A DNA stretch of 64,000 nt from Streptomyces sp. NBC_00287 (GTDB lineage Bacteria > Actinomycetota > Actinomycetes > Streptomycetales > Streptomycetaceae): positions 806,001-870,000 of the forward strand of contig NZ_CP108053.1 of the NCBI RefSeq assembly GCF_036173105.1. The letters run 5' to 3'. The first letter of the stretch is position 1, and the number at the start of each line of letters is the position of its first letter. The notes below the pieces were generated by a model that saw only the letters and a list, made by a program, of their open reading frames with translations, did no database searches and was not told where the DNA came from. Positions 1-9,394 of this stretch are shown piece by piece. The position numbers and the translations under genes were made by a program.

Positions 1-319
1 TGTGGTTCGCTCCCGTCCCCAGGTAGAACTTCACCTCCGAGTAGTTCCCCTTGTTGACGGCAGAGCTGGCCTGGTTGGCGTCACTACTCTGGAAGCTGCC
101 GGAGCTGTCGCCCCAGTTCAGGTCGTTTCCTTCAGCCAGGCCGAGAAAACCGTCACAGTTGATCGATGAGTAGGCGGACATGTAACCGCTGACCATGTTC
201 TCGTAGTTGTCCCAGCAGGTCCCGGGGGTCGAGGCGGAGGCACTGGGGCCGAAGCCGAGGACCGCGACCCCGGTCAGGGCCGCCACGGCGGCAGCCGAAC
301 CGAATTTAGACATGCGCAT
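1..319 (-). CDS. Secreted hypothetical protein, N-terminal part (C-terminus outside window)
   Basis: The reading frame is open from the window edge. The ATG at 319 follows a strong ribosome site (GAGGAG at 326-331, six-base spacer); a second ATG two codons in (313) is possible. The first ~29 residues form a classical signal peptide: MRMSKF, an Ala/Val-rich hydrophobic core, and an ASA cleavage site before STPGTC. The visible mature part is small, polar and rich in Asn, Ser and Tyr, with two Cys (TPGTCW, INCDGF) that could form a disulfide. No family was recognised. It is probably exported by Sec. Confidence 0.6.
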   Translation of the reverse strand, partial: MRMSKFGSAAAVAALTGVAVLGFGPSASASTPGTCWDNYENMVSGYMSAYSSINCDGFLGLAEGNDLNWGDSSGSFQSSDANQASSAVNKGNYSEVKFYLGTGANH

Positions 320-351
320 GCCAATCTCCTCTGTAGCAGGTGTCTGCTGTC

Positions 352-373
352 CCGGCAGTCGGATGTCTGCCGG
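352..373. terminator. Hairpin between lipoprotein and secreted-protein genes
   Basis: Inverted repeat CCGGCAG/CTGCCGG with an 8-base loop, starting 9 bases past the lipoprotein stop codon and upstream of the secreted-protein gene. There is no T-run. It may terminate the lipoprotein transcript or act as an operator. Confidence 0.35.
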
Positions 374-381
374 AGTCATGG

Positions 382-1275
382 TCAGGACAGGACGTCCTGG
401 GCCTGCCGCAGGGCGTGCAGGCGCATCTTCCGGTAGGTGTCCCACTGTTCGCTGTACGGCTTCAGGGTCCTGACCCGGTACTCGCTCTCCAGGTCACGGA
501 GCACCTTGCCCAGGGAGGACTCCACAGCGCAGGTCGCCTCGGTGACGGCGAGTTTCCTGTCGAAGGCGTCGGCTTCGGCATCCGGCATCTTCTCGACAGC
601 CGCCGCCCTCTTCTGCCGGAGATCGTCGGGGCTGTCGAAGGACCGTCCGGCTCTCGTCATGCAGTCGGCCCACCGACGGAGCGCCTTCGTGAAGCGTTCG
701 TCCTGCTTGAGGGCCTGGACGTAGAGGGGGAGGGCGCTCTCCACGGTCCGGCGTGCGGTGTACCAGATCGCGGCATCGCCGTAGAGTTCGGCGCGCGCTT
801 CATTGGTGCATCCCCCGCGTGGGGATTCCACCTTGCCAAGTTTTCCGGGGAGTTTGACTGTCATCCTGTCCCTGTAGTCGCCGTCGAGAGCCCGGGTGTA
901 ACTGACACGTCCCCCCTTGGGCAGTTCATTTTGGTATATGACGGTCCGATGGGAGGTTCGGATCTTTTCGCCGCGCTCTTCGAACTCTCGACCGTATCCG
1001 TACGCCTTGGCCCACCGCACGGACTCGATGACGTAATTGCCCGACTTTCGCTCGTCAATGCTGGGCACCGGGAATTCCCAGTAGGGGAACCCCTCATCCC
1101 TCATGCATGCCTTGATGAGCTTCTGCTCGGCCCGCTCGATCTCGACGACTTCCTTGTTGGTCAGATCCCGCACCCTGGAGCCGGAGATGTCCTCCCACGG
1201 TCGCGGTTCATCAGCGCAACCTGCGAGCAGGAAGAGAACCGTCACCGTGAGCATGGCCGAATACTTCCGCCTCAC
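382..1275 (-). CDS. Putative lipoprotein, 297 aa
   Basis: The GTG at 1275 is preferred: it has an AAAGG ribosome site about nine bases upstream, and it places a compact lipoprotein signal (VRRKYSAM, hydrophobic core, lipobox LLAGC with Cys20) at the N-terminus. The upstream ATG at 1320 would add a polar extension before the signal. The mature protein is charged, rich in Glu, Arg and Lys, and probably mostly helical, with scattered Cys (CMRDEG, GGCTNE, CMTRAG, ATCAVE). It is expected to be attached to the outer face of the membrane. Function is unknown; similar Cys-containing lipoproteins are common in Streptomyces. Confidence 0.7.
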   Translation of the reverse strand: MRRKYSAMLTVTVLFLLAGCADEPRPWEDISGSRVRDLTNKEVVEIERAEQKLIKACMRDEGFPYWEFPVPSIDERKSGNYVIESVRWAKAYGYGREFEERGEKIRTSHRTVIYQNELPKGGRVSYTRALDGDYRDRMTVKLPGKLGKVESPRGGCTNEARAELYGDAAIWYTARRTVESALPLYVQALKQDERFTKALRRWADCMTRAGRSFDSPDDLRQKRAAAVEKMPDAEADAFDRKLAVTEATCAVESSLGKVLRDLESEYRVRTLKPYSEQWDTYRKMRLHALRQAQDVLS

Positions 1276-1330
1276 CGATGTGCACCTTTCTCTGGCCTCG
1301 CCCATGGACCATAGGGTCATCGTGGGCTAC

Positions 1331-1370
1331 GGACTTTGTCATCCGTGCAGGGACCTTTGTCAGTAGTGCA
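1331..1370. repeat. Two tandem ~20-bp direct repeats upstream of AraC gene
   Basis: GGACTTTGTCATCCGTGCA (1331-1349) is followed at a 20-bp period by GGACCTTTGTCAGTAGTGCA (1351-1370). A period of two helical turns in the promoter region between a lipoprotein gene and an AraC-family gene is typical of AraC-type half-site arrays. Function is inferred. Confidence 0.45.
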
Positions 1371-1555
1371 CTGCCTCAAGGTGACGCCGCATCCGGCGAG
1401 GGCCCTGCACGTGCCCGTCGAAGCCGTTGTACAGCGAGATCAACTCCCGCCAGACTGATGTCGGGAACCGTCCGTGTTCGAGGGGGACTTGTGGGGGAAC
1501 GGGCAGAAGTACTGCCAGGCCGGCTCTGTGACCGATGCAGACGAAGGTCTGCCTC

Positions 1556-2527
1556 ATGAGCCCGGTCCTGGACACCGCGTTCATACCGCCGCGGGATCGG
1601 GAGGAAGTGATCCGCAACGCGGTGTGGAAATCCATGGTGGCGGTCGATATCGACCACCGTCCTGCGGCCGAGGACATCTCCGTTCGCATCGGGCTCGGCA
1701 CCGTGGGGCCCATCAGGATCTGTTCGGCGCGGGCGACCGCGGTCACCCTCCGTCGCACGGAGCGGCTCGCCCGGGAGGACGAGGAGCCGGCCGTCACTCT
1801 CGGGGTTCAGATGACGGGCAGCAGCGTGGTGGTGCAGAACGGTCGCGAGTGCCTGCTGAGGCCGGGGGAATTCGCCGTCTACGAATCGATCGCTCCCTAC
1901 ACACATCTCTTCGAGGAGGGAGTCGACTACCGCTTCATCCGTTTCCCCCGCGCGGCACTCGCCCTCCCTGACCGGTTGCTCCGCGACATCACCGCGGTCC
2001 CGCTGGGATCCGACAATCCCGTTGCGCGCCTCGCCTTCACCTACTTCTCCCAACTGGCCGTCAGCGACGAATTACACCAGGGTGGGCACGCCGACGCCGT
2101 CGTGGAACCCAGCATCGAACTCCTGCGTGCCGTCCTGACGTCCCAGCACGGCAACGCCAGCCTGGCCAGAGCACCGTTGGAAGCGACCCTCAGCCTGCGG
2201 ATCACTCAATACATCCGGGAGCACCTGGCTGATCCCGATCTGTCGGCGGCACGGATCGCCGCCGCACACGACATCTCCGTGCGTCATCTCTACGCGGTGC
2301 TGTCCCGGTCGGGCATCAGCCTCGGAGACTGGATCCGCACACGCCGCCTGGCCGCATGCAGGCGAGAGCTGGCCGGCCCGAACGGCCAACGGCTGACCAT
2401 CGCGGCGATAGGACGGCGGTGGGGCTTCGCGGACGCCACCCACTTCAGCAAGGTGTTCAAACAGACGTACGGAATCTCGCCCCGGGCCTGGCGCGACCAG
2501 AACCACCCCCGCACCTCCGCGAGATGA
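1556..2527 (+). CDS. AraC-family transcriptional regulator
   Basis: About 323 aa. The N-terminal ~175 residues resemble the AraC_binding_2 sensor domain found in many actinobacterial regulators (RLAREDEEPAV, a cupin-like region around RPGEFAVYES). The C-terminal ~100 residues carry the double helix-turn-helix, including ITQYIREHLADPDLSAARIA, SVRHLYAVL and the second-helix signature FADATHFSKVFKQTYGISPRAWR. The start at 1556 (MSPVLDT) has a GAAGG site eight bases upstream; an in-frame ATG at 1535 is less well placed. The ligand is unknown. Two 20-bp direct repeats at 1331-1370 are candidate binding sites. Confidence 0.85.
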   Translation: MSPVLDTAFIPPRDREEVIRNAVWKSMVAVDIDHRPAAEDISVRIGLGTVGPIRICSARATAVTLRRTERLAREDEEPAVTLGVQMTGSSVVVQNGRECLLRPGEFAVYESIAPYTHLFEEGVDYRFIRFPRAALALPDRLLRDITAVPLGSDNPVARLAFTYFSQLAVSDELHQGGHADAVVEPSIELLRAVLTSQHGNASLARAPLEATLSLRITQYIREHLADPDLSAARIAAAHDISVRHLYAVLSRSGISLGDWIRTRRLAACRRELAGPNGQRLTIAAIGRRWGFADATHFSKVFKQTYGISPRAWRDQNHPRTSAR

Positions 2528-2589
2528 CCTCCGCGCGGCCGCGTTCCGCGTGACCGCCCTCGGACGTTCGGCCTGGGGCTGCGGTCAGG

Positions 2590-2645
2590 CGACATGAAGT
2601 GCTGGGCCGACAAGAGCTACCGGGGCGCCGGCGAGACTGCGGGCG
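2590..2645 (+). mobile_element. Short transposase remnant
   Basis: Translation of about 2595-2640 gives KCWADKSYRGAGE, which resembles the DDE-transposase motif (L/W)ADKAYxGAGG of IS5-type elements in Streptomyces. There is no start, inverted repeat or remaining coding length. A chance match in a short stretch cannot be excluded. Confidence 0.25.
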
Positions 2646-2660
2646 GGGTGATCTGCGGGG

Positions 2661-3395
2661 TTAGGCGCCAGTCAGTGCTGCCGGTGCGTCGTCTGTCTCC
2701 CTGAGGGAGGCAGACAGGGCGCGGGAATCGTGTTCGGTCATCCGGGGGGTGTCGTACGGCACGGCGTTGACCCAACGCTGAGTCAGCCGGGCGATCCGCT
2801 CGCCGTACCGCTTCGCGGTGATCCGGTCGCCGCGCGATCCGGCCTGCTCCTCCCCCTGGTCGGCGTGGCTCTGGCTCATCAGACCCAGCCACGAGCCCAG
2901 CCGGTTCACATCGTCGCGGGTGCCGCCGCTCCAGTTGTTGCCAGGCATGTCGCCCACGCCGATCCACTGCATGCCCAGTTGCGCGCCGAAGACCGCCAGT
3001 TGCTCCAGGACCGCCAGCTTGTCGCCGCTCTGCGAGGCGGACATGGTGAACCCACCGGCCAGCTTGTCCTTCCACGCCTGCGTCGTGAACGGCGTGAACG
3101 CCGCCTCCATGAACGCCTTGAACACCGCCGACACGCTGCCCATCAGCGTCGGGCAGCCGAAGACGATCGCATCGGAGCGCTCGAGCAGCGCCAGCACCTC
3201 CGCATCGTGCCAACGGCCCGCGATGACGTCCTCGGGCCGAATCTCGACGAGATGTACCTGAGCGCCCGGCACCAGCCGCGCCCCGTCGGCGAGGTGTTCG
3301 GCCAGGACCCGGGTGTGCCCGTGCACCGAGTGGTAGACCACGGTCACCGTGGCCATCGGCGCATCGTGCTCACGGTCAACGTCATTGACTGTCAT
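2661..3395 (-). CDS. Flavodoxin-fold NAD(P)H:quinone oxidoreductase / WrbA-like
   Basis: 244 aa. The flavodoxin FMN-binding start is clear: TVVYHSVHGHTRVLAEHL, where the S-x-H-G-H-T loop contacts the FMN phosphate. It is followed by the WrbA-type DAIVFGCPTLMGSVSAVFKAFMEA segment and the FTMSASQSGDK region. The family transfers two electrons from NAD(P)H to quinones, or reduces FMN. The C-terminal ~60 residues are polar. The start at 3395 has a GAGAGA site; MATVTVV at 3356 is an alternative. It is transcribed divergently from a LysR gene, with a palindrome between them, suggesting LysR control. Confidence 0.8.
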   Translation of the reverse strand: MTVNDVDREHDAPMATVTVVYHSVHGHTRVLAEHLADGARLVPGAQVHLVEIRPEDVIAGRWHDAEVLALLERSDAIVFGCPTLMGSVSAVFKAFMEAAFTPFTTQAWKDKLAGGFTMSASQSGDKLAVLEQLAVFGAQLGMQWIGVGDMPGNNWSGGTRDDVNRLGSWLGLMSQSHADQGEEQAGSRGDRITAKRYGERIARLTQRWVNAVPYDTPRMTEHDSRALSASLRETDDAPAALTGA

Positions 3396-3492
3396 GTTCT
3401 CTCTTCACTACTTCCGGTCGTGAGGATCCCTGCTTGCCCAGCCATCACAACCTGCGTACGGCACGGCATCAACGCCGAACTTCACCGTGCAG

Positions 3493-3511
3493 CGATCGGT
3501 CACACCGATCG
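3493..3511. promoter_or_regulatory. Perfect inverted repeat, candidate LysR operator
   Basis: CGATCGGT-CAC-ACCGATCG is a perfect 8-bp inverted repeat with a 3-bp spacer. It lies 20 bases before the LysR start and about 100 bases from the divergent flavodoxin start, and is a candidate shared operator. Confidence 0.5.
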
Positions 3512-3530
3512 ATCGCGTTAGCCTGGCCCC

Positions 3531-4436
3531 GTGGACAGGATGGAACTGGAAGCATTCGTCGCGGTCGCGGAAGAGCTCCACTTCGGCCGCGCCGCCGCGC
3601 GCCTGCACCGGGGGCAGCCCACCGTCAGCGACGCCGTCAGGCGCCTGGAGAGCGCGCTGGGCGGGCGGCTGTTCCACCGCACCAGCCGCCGGGTGTCACT
3701 GACCGATCTCGGCGAAGCGCTGCTGCCCGACGCTCACGCCACCCTGGCCCAACTACGCCGCTTCCAGCAGCGCGGACGCTCCCTCGCCGCCGGCGACCGG
3801 ACTCGCACGACTCTCGTCGTCGCCCACGCCGAATACACCGGCCACCAGCTGCTGTTGCACTGTCTGCCGCAACTGCGCGACCGTTTCCCAGACGTGACGA
3901 TTGTGCCGGAAGCCATGCCGACCACAGCCATCGTCACCGCTCTGCGGGCGGAGACGATCGGCCTTGGGATCGGCTGGGCGACCGGCGACGTCACCGGCGT
4001 GACCGCGAGGGTGCTGTCCACCGAGAGGTTCATGGCGCTCGTACCCGCGGCCCACCCCCTCGCCGGGCACGCCGAGCTGAGCGCGTCCGAACTGTCCACC
4101 ACCGGCCTGCTCACCTGGCCTCACCAGATCAACAGCGGTCTCTGCGACCGCCTCCTGTCCGCCTTCCACATCGGCGGAGCCGACCTGCGCATCATCAGAA
4201 CCGCCGACAGCGTGCACGCCATCGCCGCTCATGTCGCCGCGGGAACGGGCATCGGCATCACCGTCGAATCCGCACTCGACCACCAGCCACCCGGCCTGCG
4301 CATCATCCCCCTCACCGGCCCTTCGACCACCGCCGACCAGGTCGTCCTCACCCCCACCGAGCCGTCGGACACCGCCACGGCACTGCGCGACCTACTGCTG
4401 CACGCCTCAGCGGAGTCGCCCTCCACCGATCACTGA
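3531..4436 (+). CDS. LysR-family transcriptional regulator
   Basis: 301 aa with a GTG start. An N-terminal winged HTH (MELEAFVAVAEELHFGRAAARLHRGQPTVSDAVRRLE) is followed by a periplasmic-binding-protein-like effector domain from about residue 90. The length is typical of the family. It is divergent from the flavodoxin-like gene (start 3395), and a perfect palindrome at 3493-3511 lies in between, so it probably regulates that neighbour and itself. The inducer is unknown; a quinone or redox-active compound would fit the neighbour but is inference. Confidence 0.88.
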   Translation: MDRMELEAFVAVAEELHFGRAAARLHRGQPTVSDAVRRLESALGGRLFHRTSRRVSLTDLGEALLPDAHATLAQLRRFQQRGRSLAAGDRTRTTLVVAHAEYTGHQLLLHCLPQLRDRFPDVTIVPEAMPTTAIVTALRAETIGLGIGWATGDVTGVTARVLSTERFMALVPAAHPLAGHAELSASELSTTGLLTWPHQINSGLCDRLLSAFHIGGADLRIIRTADSVHAIAAHVAAGTGIGITVESALDHQPPGLRIIPLTGPSTTADQVVLTPTEPSDTATALRDLLLHASAESPSTDH

Positions 4437-4458
4437 GCGGTGTGCATCGTGAAGTGGC

Positions 4459-4670
4459 TCAGCGGGGGGCGAGTTCCGCCGCGTAGGCGGCTCCGTAGCC
4501 CCGGTTGTCTCGTTGCCACTGCTCCGCGGTGGTCTGGTCGAAACCGAGCAAGCGGCTGATGACGTAGGCAGGTAGGTCCCAGGCGATCTCAATCAGGGCG
4601 GAGCGACGTGCCACTCGGCAGCGGATGTCGAGGGCCTTCAGGCGTGCGGCCAGGGAGCCAATCTCGTGAC
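4459..4670 (-). pseudogene. Integrase-like C-terminal remnant
   Basis: About 65 residues (SLAARLKALDIRCRVARRSA, then a segment with LPAYVISRLLGFDQTTAEQW, ending ELAPR) resemble the last helices of Streptomyces tyrosine-recombinase-like proteins, where an LA.LLG...TTA.RW motif is common. The upstream catalytic part is missing and the frame runs directly against the end of the FAD monooxygenase gene. It is probably a leftover of an integrated element. Confidence 0.4.
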
Positions 4671-4672
4671 TG

Positions 4673-6272
<1,600 letters not shown>

Positions 6273-6309
6273 GGGTCTCACCTCCTCGGGCGGTGTCGCG
6301 GTCCACTGC

Positions 6310-6339
6310 AAGCTACAAGCCGAGCATCACCCCGTCCAA
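6310..6339 (-). promoter_or_regulatory. Candidate sigma70-type promoter for the rox leader transcript
   Basis: TTGGAC (6339-6334), an 18-base spacer and TAGCTT (6315-6310) on the minus strand, about 30 bases upstream of the leader-peptide start. Identified by hexamer match only. Confidence 0.35.
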
Positions 6340-6356
6340 CCCTTTCCCGTCGCCCG

Positions 6357-6515
6357 CTACTCCTCGTCCCCCCGCTCCCCCTCCGCCTGTGACGGCTCGG
6401 TCCTTGCGACGTCCGGGTGCTGCTCCTTCGCCGGACGTTCGCTCGCTTCGTCGCGTTCGCCTTCGGCCTGGGACGGCGTGCGCGAGTACCACATATCCGA
6501 GGCTCCGGATGTCAT
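6357..6515 (-). CDS. Small acidic protein with duplicated PSQAEGER motif
   Basis: 52 aa. The ATG at 6515 has a perfect AGGAGG site six bases upstream, which marks it as a real gene. The sequence is hydrophilic and dominated by Glu, Arg, Ala and Ser. The segment TPSQAEGERDE is repeated near the C-terminus as EPSQAEGERGDEE, separated by ASERPAKEQHPDVART. It is likely disordered. Similar small PSQAEGER proteins occur in Streptomyces genomes (recalled, not checked); no function is known to me. It lies upstream of rox in the same direction and could share its transcription unit. Confidence 0.5.
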   Translation of the reverse strand: MTSGASDMWYSRTPSQAEGERDEASERPAKEQHPDVARTEPSQAEGERGDEE

Positions 6516-6699
6516 GGCGGGCCTCCTTCGTCGCTCAGCTTCCATGCTCCGCCTCGACGGGCGTGATGGCGAGACCAGGCTTGACAGCGATGCACCGGTG
6601 GAGCAAGCGGTCAGTTTCGGAGAAGCGTGCGGGGCGGCCCCGCCCTAGCGTGAAAGCACCGACGAGACGCGTCGGATCTGATCTCCCAAGGAGTACGCC

Positions 6700-7050
6700 A
6701 TGACCGCCGGTGTTCAGACGATCATGTACCCCGTGAAGGACCTCGCCCGGGCGAAGGCCATCTTCGGCGCTCTGCTGGGCGTGGAGCCGTATGCGGACGA
6801 GCCGTATTACGTCGGCTACAAGGACGCCGGGCAGGACGTCGGGCTCGACCCCAACGGGCATGCGAAGGGCATGACGGGGCCGGTGCCGTACTGGCACGTC
6901 GAGGACATCCGAGTGACCCGCACGGCTCTGCTGGAGGCCGGTGCCGAGTCGCTCCAGGATGTGCAGGACGTGGGCGGCGGGCGGCTGATCGCGTTCCTGA
7001 AGGATCCCGAGGGGAACATGATCGGGCTGCTCCAGGACACCGAGAAGTGA
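6700..7050 (+). CDS. VOC family (glyoxalase/dioxygenase superfamily) protein
   Basis: 116 aa with an AAGGAG site six bases before the ATG. A single VOC domain: MYPVKDLARAKAIFGALLGVEPYADEPYYVGY at the N-terminus, and the second half-module VPYWHVEDIRVTRTALLEAGAE ending LIAFLKDPEGNMIGLLQD. Proteins of this size dimerise and often serve as antibiotic-binding, glyoxalase-like or isomerase proteins. It precedes the MarR gene by 72 bases in the same direction. The substrate cannot be told from sequence. Confidence 0.8.
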   Translation: MTAGVQTIMYPVKDLARAKAIFGALLGVEPYADEPYYVGYKDAGQDVGLDPNGHAKGMTGPVPYWHVEDIRVTRTALLEAGAESLQDVQDVGGGRLIAFLKDPEGNMIGLLQDTEK

Positions 7051-7064
7051 TCGGTCCCGGGCTG

Positions 7065-7093
7065 TTGCACATGCACTAGTTGCATTGTAAACA
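7065..7093 (+). promoter_or_regulatory. MarR promoter with embedded operator
   Basis: A candidate -35 TTGCAC (7065-7070) and -10 TAAACA (7088-7093) are 17 bases apart. The spacer holds the inverted repeat ATGCA-CTAGT-TGCAT (7071-7085), a MarR-like operator. Binding there would block RNA polymerase, consistent with autorepression. AT content is clearly above the surroundings. Confidence 0.5.
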
Positions 7094-7122
7094 AATGGCC
7101 GCTTCGGTGCTACCGTGCAGTT

Positions 7123-7512
7123 ATGGCAGCGAAGACGGCCGGTGCAGGGCTAGAGGAACGGTGGCGGGACATCCTGTCCGTGCACGCGCGCACGATGTGC
7201 GAGATCGACCGCGTGCTGCATCCGCACGGGCTGGGAGCGAGCGACTTCGAAGTGCTCGACATCCTCGCCACCGCCTCGCCCGAAGAGGGCGAGCAGTGCC
7301 GGGTGCAGAACCTCGTCGGACGGGTGCATCTGAGCCAGAGCGCACTGTCCCGGCTGATCGGCCGGCTGGAGAAGGAAGGCCTGGTCCAGCGGTCCATCTG
7401 CGTCGAGGACCGGCGCGGCGTCTACGTCACCCTCACCGCCAAGGGCCGTGATCTGCACGCCGAGGTGCTGCCGCTGCAGCGGGACGTGCTGGCCCGTATG
7501 CTCCACGGCTGA
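7123..7512 (+). CDS. MarR-family transcriptional regulator
   Basis: 129 aa, shorter than most MarR proteins (~145). The winged helix-turn-helix is complete: LGASDFEVLDILA, VHLSQSALSRLIGRLEKEGLV (recognition helix), and the wing CVEDRRGVYVTLTAKGRDLHAEVLP. MarR proteins act as dimers and usually repress their own promoter and neighbours until a small ligand binds. The 15-bp operator in the promoter spacer at 7071-7085 supports autorepression. Its upstream VOC neighbour is a plausible co-regulated gene. Confidence 0.85.
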   Translation: MAAKTAGAGLEERWRDILSVHARTMCEIDRVLHPHGLGASDFEVLDILATASPEEGEQCRVQNLVGRVHLSQSALSRLIGRLEKEGLVQRSICVEDRRGVYVTLTAKGRDLHAEVLPLQRDVLARMLHG

Positions 7513-7597
7513 CCCGGGGCCCGGCGGACCGTTCTAAATCCCGGCCCCCTGGGCATCATCACTCCCAGAAACCCTGTGGGGACGGGGAGACACCGAC

Positions 7598-8587
7598 TTG
7601 GCCGTGGACGAGGACGGTACCGCCGAGTTCATCACGTACACGACGCGTTCAGTGGAGGAGAGCCACGACGCCATAGCGGCCCACTACTACGACCTCCGTC
7701 TCGAAGTGGCCGGTCCCGCCTCGGAGTTCTGCACCACCCTCGGCGTCGTCGACCTCGGCTCGCTGGTCGTGGGCGATGTGTCGTTCGGCACCGACGTGCG
7801 GATGAGCTTCGGCGAACCGGGCGTCTATCACGTGGCCGTGCCACTGGAGGGCGGCTTCCGTCTCCAACAGGGCCGCGGCGACGCCCTGTTCGCCACCCCG
7901 CAGCGGGCCCTCTTCTTCGATCCCGTATACGGCATCGCCGTCGACGACTGGGCGCCCGACTGTCACTCCCTGACCGTGAAGATCGACAAGGCGGCCGTGC
8001 TGCACAGCCTGGAGAGCCTGCTGGGCAGACCGGTACGCCGACCGCCGCGCTTCGAGCCGTACATCGACGTCAGCCGCGGACCCGGCCGCAGCTGGGCCCA
8101 GCTGGCGCGGTGGTTCCTGCTGGACAAGGAGCTCGCCCACGGACTGCTGCGCCGCCCGCTGATCCGCGGACGCCTCGAACAGACCCTGCTCGAAGGGCTG
8201 TTGCTGGCCGCCGACCACTCCTACCGGGCCGAGCTGGAGGGCCCGCCGCCACCGATGCGGCCCGCCGCCGTGAAGCGGGTCATGGACGCCGTACAGGAAC
8301 TGCCCGCCGAGCCGTACGACGCGGCGCGGCTCGCGGACATCGCTCAGGTGAGTGTGCGCACGCTTCAGGAGGCGTTCCGCAAGCATGTCGGAGTGCCGCC
8401 GATGGCGTACGTCAGTGAGGTGCGGCTGGACCGCGTCCACGGTCAGCTCAGGGCGTCCGCGCCGGGCTCGACGACCGTGGCGGAGGTGGCGTACGAGTGG
8501 GGCTTCGCGCATCTCGGCCGGTTCGCGCGGCGCTATCGGGAGCGGTTCGGGGAGACGCCCTCGCAGACTCTGCGCACCTCGGGCTGA
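7598..8587 (+). CDS. AraC-family transcriptional regulator
   Basis: 329 aa with a TTG start at 7598, chosen for its GGGGAG site eight bases upstream; the GTG at 7604 is possible. The N-terminal ~190 residues form an AraC_binding_2-type sensor (FGEPGVYHVAVPLEGGFRLQQG). The C-terminal HTH pair shows SVRTLQEAFRKHVGVPPMAYVSEVRLDRVHGQL and VAYEWGFAHLGRFARRYRERFGETPSQTLR. Sequence similarity to the other AraC gene (1556) is limited to domain type. Targets are unknown. Confidence 0.85.
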   Translation: MAVDEDGTAEFITYTTRSVEESHDAIAAHYYDLRLEVAGPASEFCTTLGVVDLGSLVVGDVSFGTDVRMSFGEPGVYHVAVPLEGGFRLQQGRGDALFATPQRALFFDPVYGIAVDDWAPDCHSLTVKIDKAAVLHSLESLLGRPVRRPPRFEPYIDVSRGPGRSWAQLARWFLLDKELAHGLLRRPLIRGRLEQTLLEGLLLAADHSYRAELEGPPPPMRPAAVKRVMDAVQELPAEPYDAARLADIAQVSVRTLQEAFRKHVGVPPMAYVSEVRLDRVHGQLRASAPGSTTVAEVAYEWGFAHLGRFARRYRERFGETPSQTLRTSG

Positions 8588-8776
8588 GCCCGGCCGCGCT
8601 GTTCCGCCGCGTTTTGCGGACAGACATCGCGCAAGAGGGAGCGACGCCGCCCCGGGACGGTCCTATCGTCAGGGGATCGGCGATCGTGACGCGCGGACCG
8701 AGCGGAGTCGGTGCCACTCGGACCTGCGCGAACCCATCGCCGGGACGGCCCGGCCGCTCCCCCTCCGACGCTTGGT

Positions 8777-8795
8777 GGCCGGGCCAGGCCCGGCC
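8777..8795. terminator. Bidirectional hairpin between convergent AraC and SseB-like genes
   Basis: GGCCGGGCC-A-GGCCCGGCC followed by TTTGCT on the plus strand. It lies between the converging genes ending at 8587 and 8826. The remaining intergenic DNA (8588-8776) shows no gene. Confidence 0.6.
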
Positions 8796-8825
8796 TTTGC
8801 TCTCAGGAGCCGACCCGGCCTCGTC

Positions 8826-9227
8826 TCAGGGCCTGGCCAGCAGCGTGCGTACGCCCTCGGAGGTGAGCGTGAGGGGGTGCGGGGAGCCGGCGTCGATGGT
8901 CAGGGACAGATCGTCGGCAGGCCACTGCGCGGCGAGCGCGCCCAGCGGCACCAGACGGTAGCGGCCGACGAACGGCAGCAGCTCGGCCATCGCGGGCTCC
9001 GAGGTGAACACCGGCACCACAGGATCCCCGTCCGGCTGCTCCAGCACGGGCAGCGCGACGGCGGCCGGGTCGGTGGCGTCCTCCTCACTGGCATCGTCCG
9101 GCACGGGCACCAGCACCTCACTCCCGGCGAGCGTGTCCAGCGCCGCGATGTCCTCATGGTTGTCGGCCAGCGCGTCCAGCGCCTGCCGGGCCGGCGTGGC
9201 GGTGTAGCGGTTCGCGGGTGTCTCCAT
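8826..9227 (-). CDS. SseB family protein
   Basis: 133 aa from the ATG at 9227 (METPANRY), preferred over upstream ATGs because an AGGGGAT site precedes it. The SseB-like fold is suggested by VLVPVPDD, VALPVLEQPDGDPVVPVFTSEPAMAELLP and the terminal segment LSLTIDAGSPHPLTLTSEGVRTLL. In actinobacteria, standalone SseB-domain proteins are cytosolic and of unknown role, often annotated after the enterobacterial type III secretion chaperone; no secretion system is present here. Confidence 0.7.
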   Translation of the reverse strand: METPANRYTATPARQALDALADNHEDIAALDTLAGSEVLVPVPDDASEEDATDPAAVALPVLEQPDGDPVVPVFTSEPAMAELLPFVGRYRLVPLGALAAQWPADDLSLTIDAGSPHPLTLTSEGVRTLLARP

Positions 9228-9394
9228 CACAGATCCCCTGGTAGCGGCGGCGGTCGTGGGGGCCGCGTACCCGATCCGGAGCGGGACATTCATCCGGGAC
9301 GTCGACATGGGAATCTTTTAGGATGTACCGCAACCATTCCCCCAAGACGGTTGTCTCCCCTGATACCAGAACCACGCACACGTCGGGGGACGCA

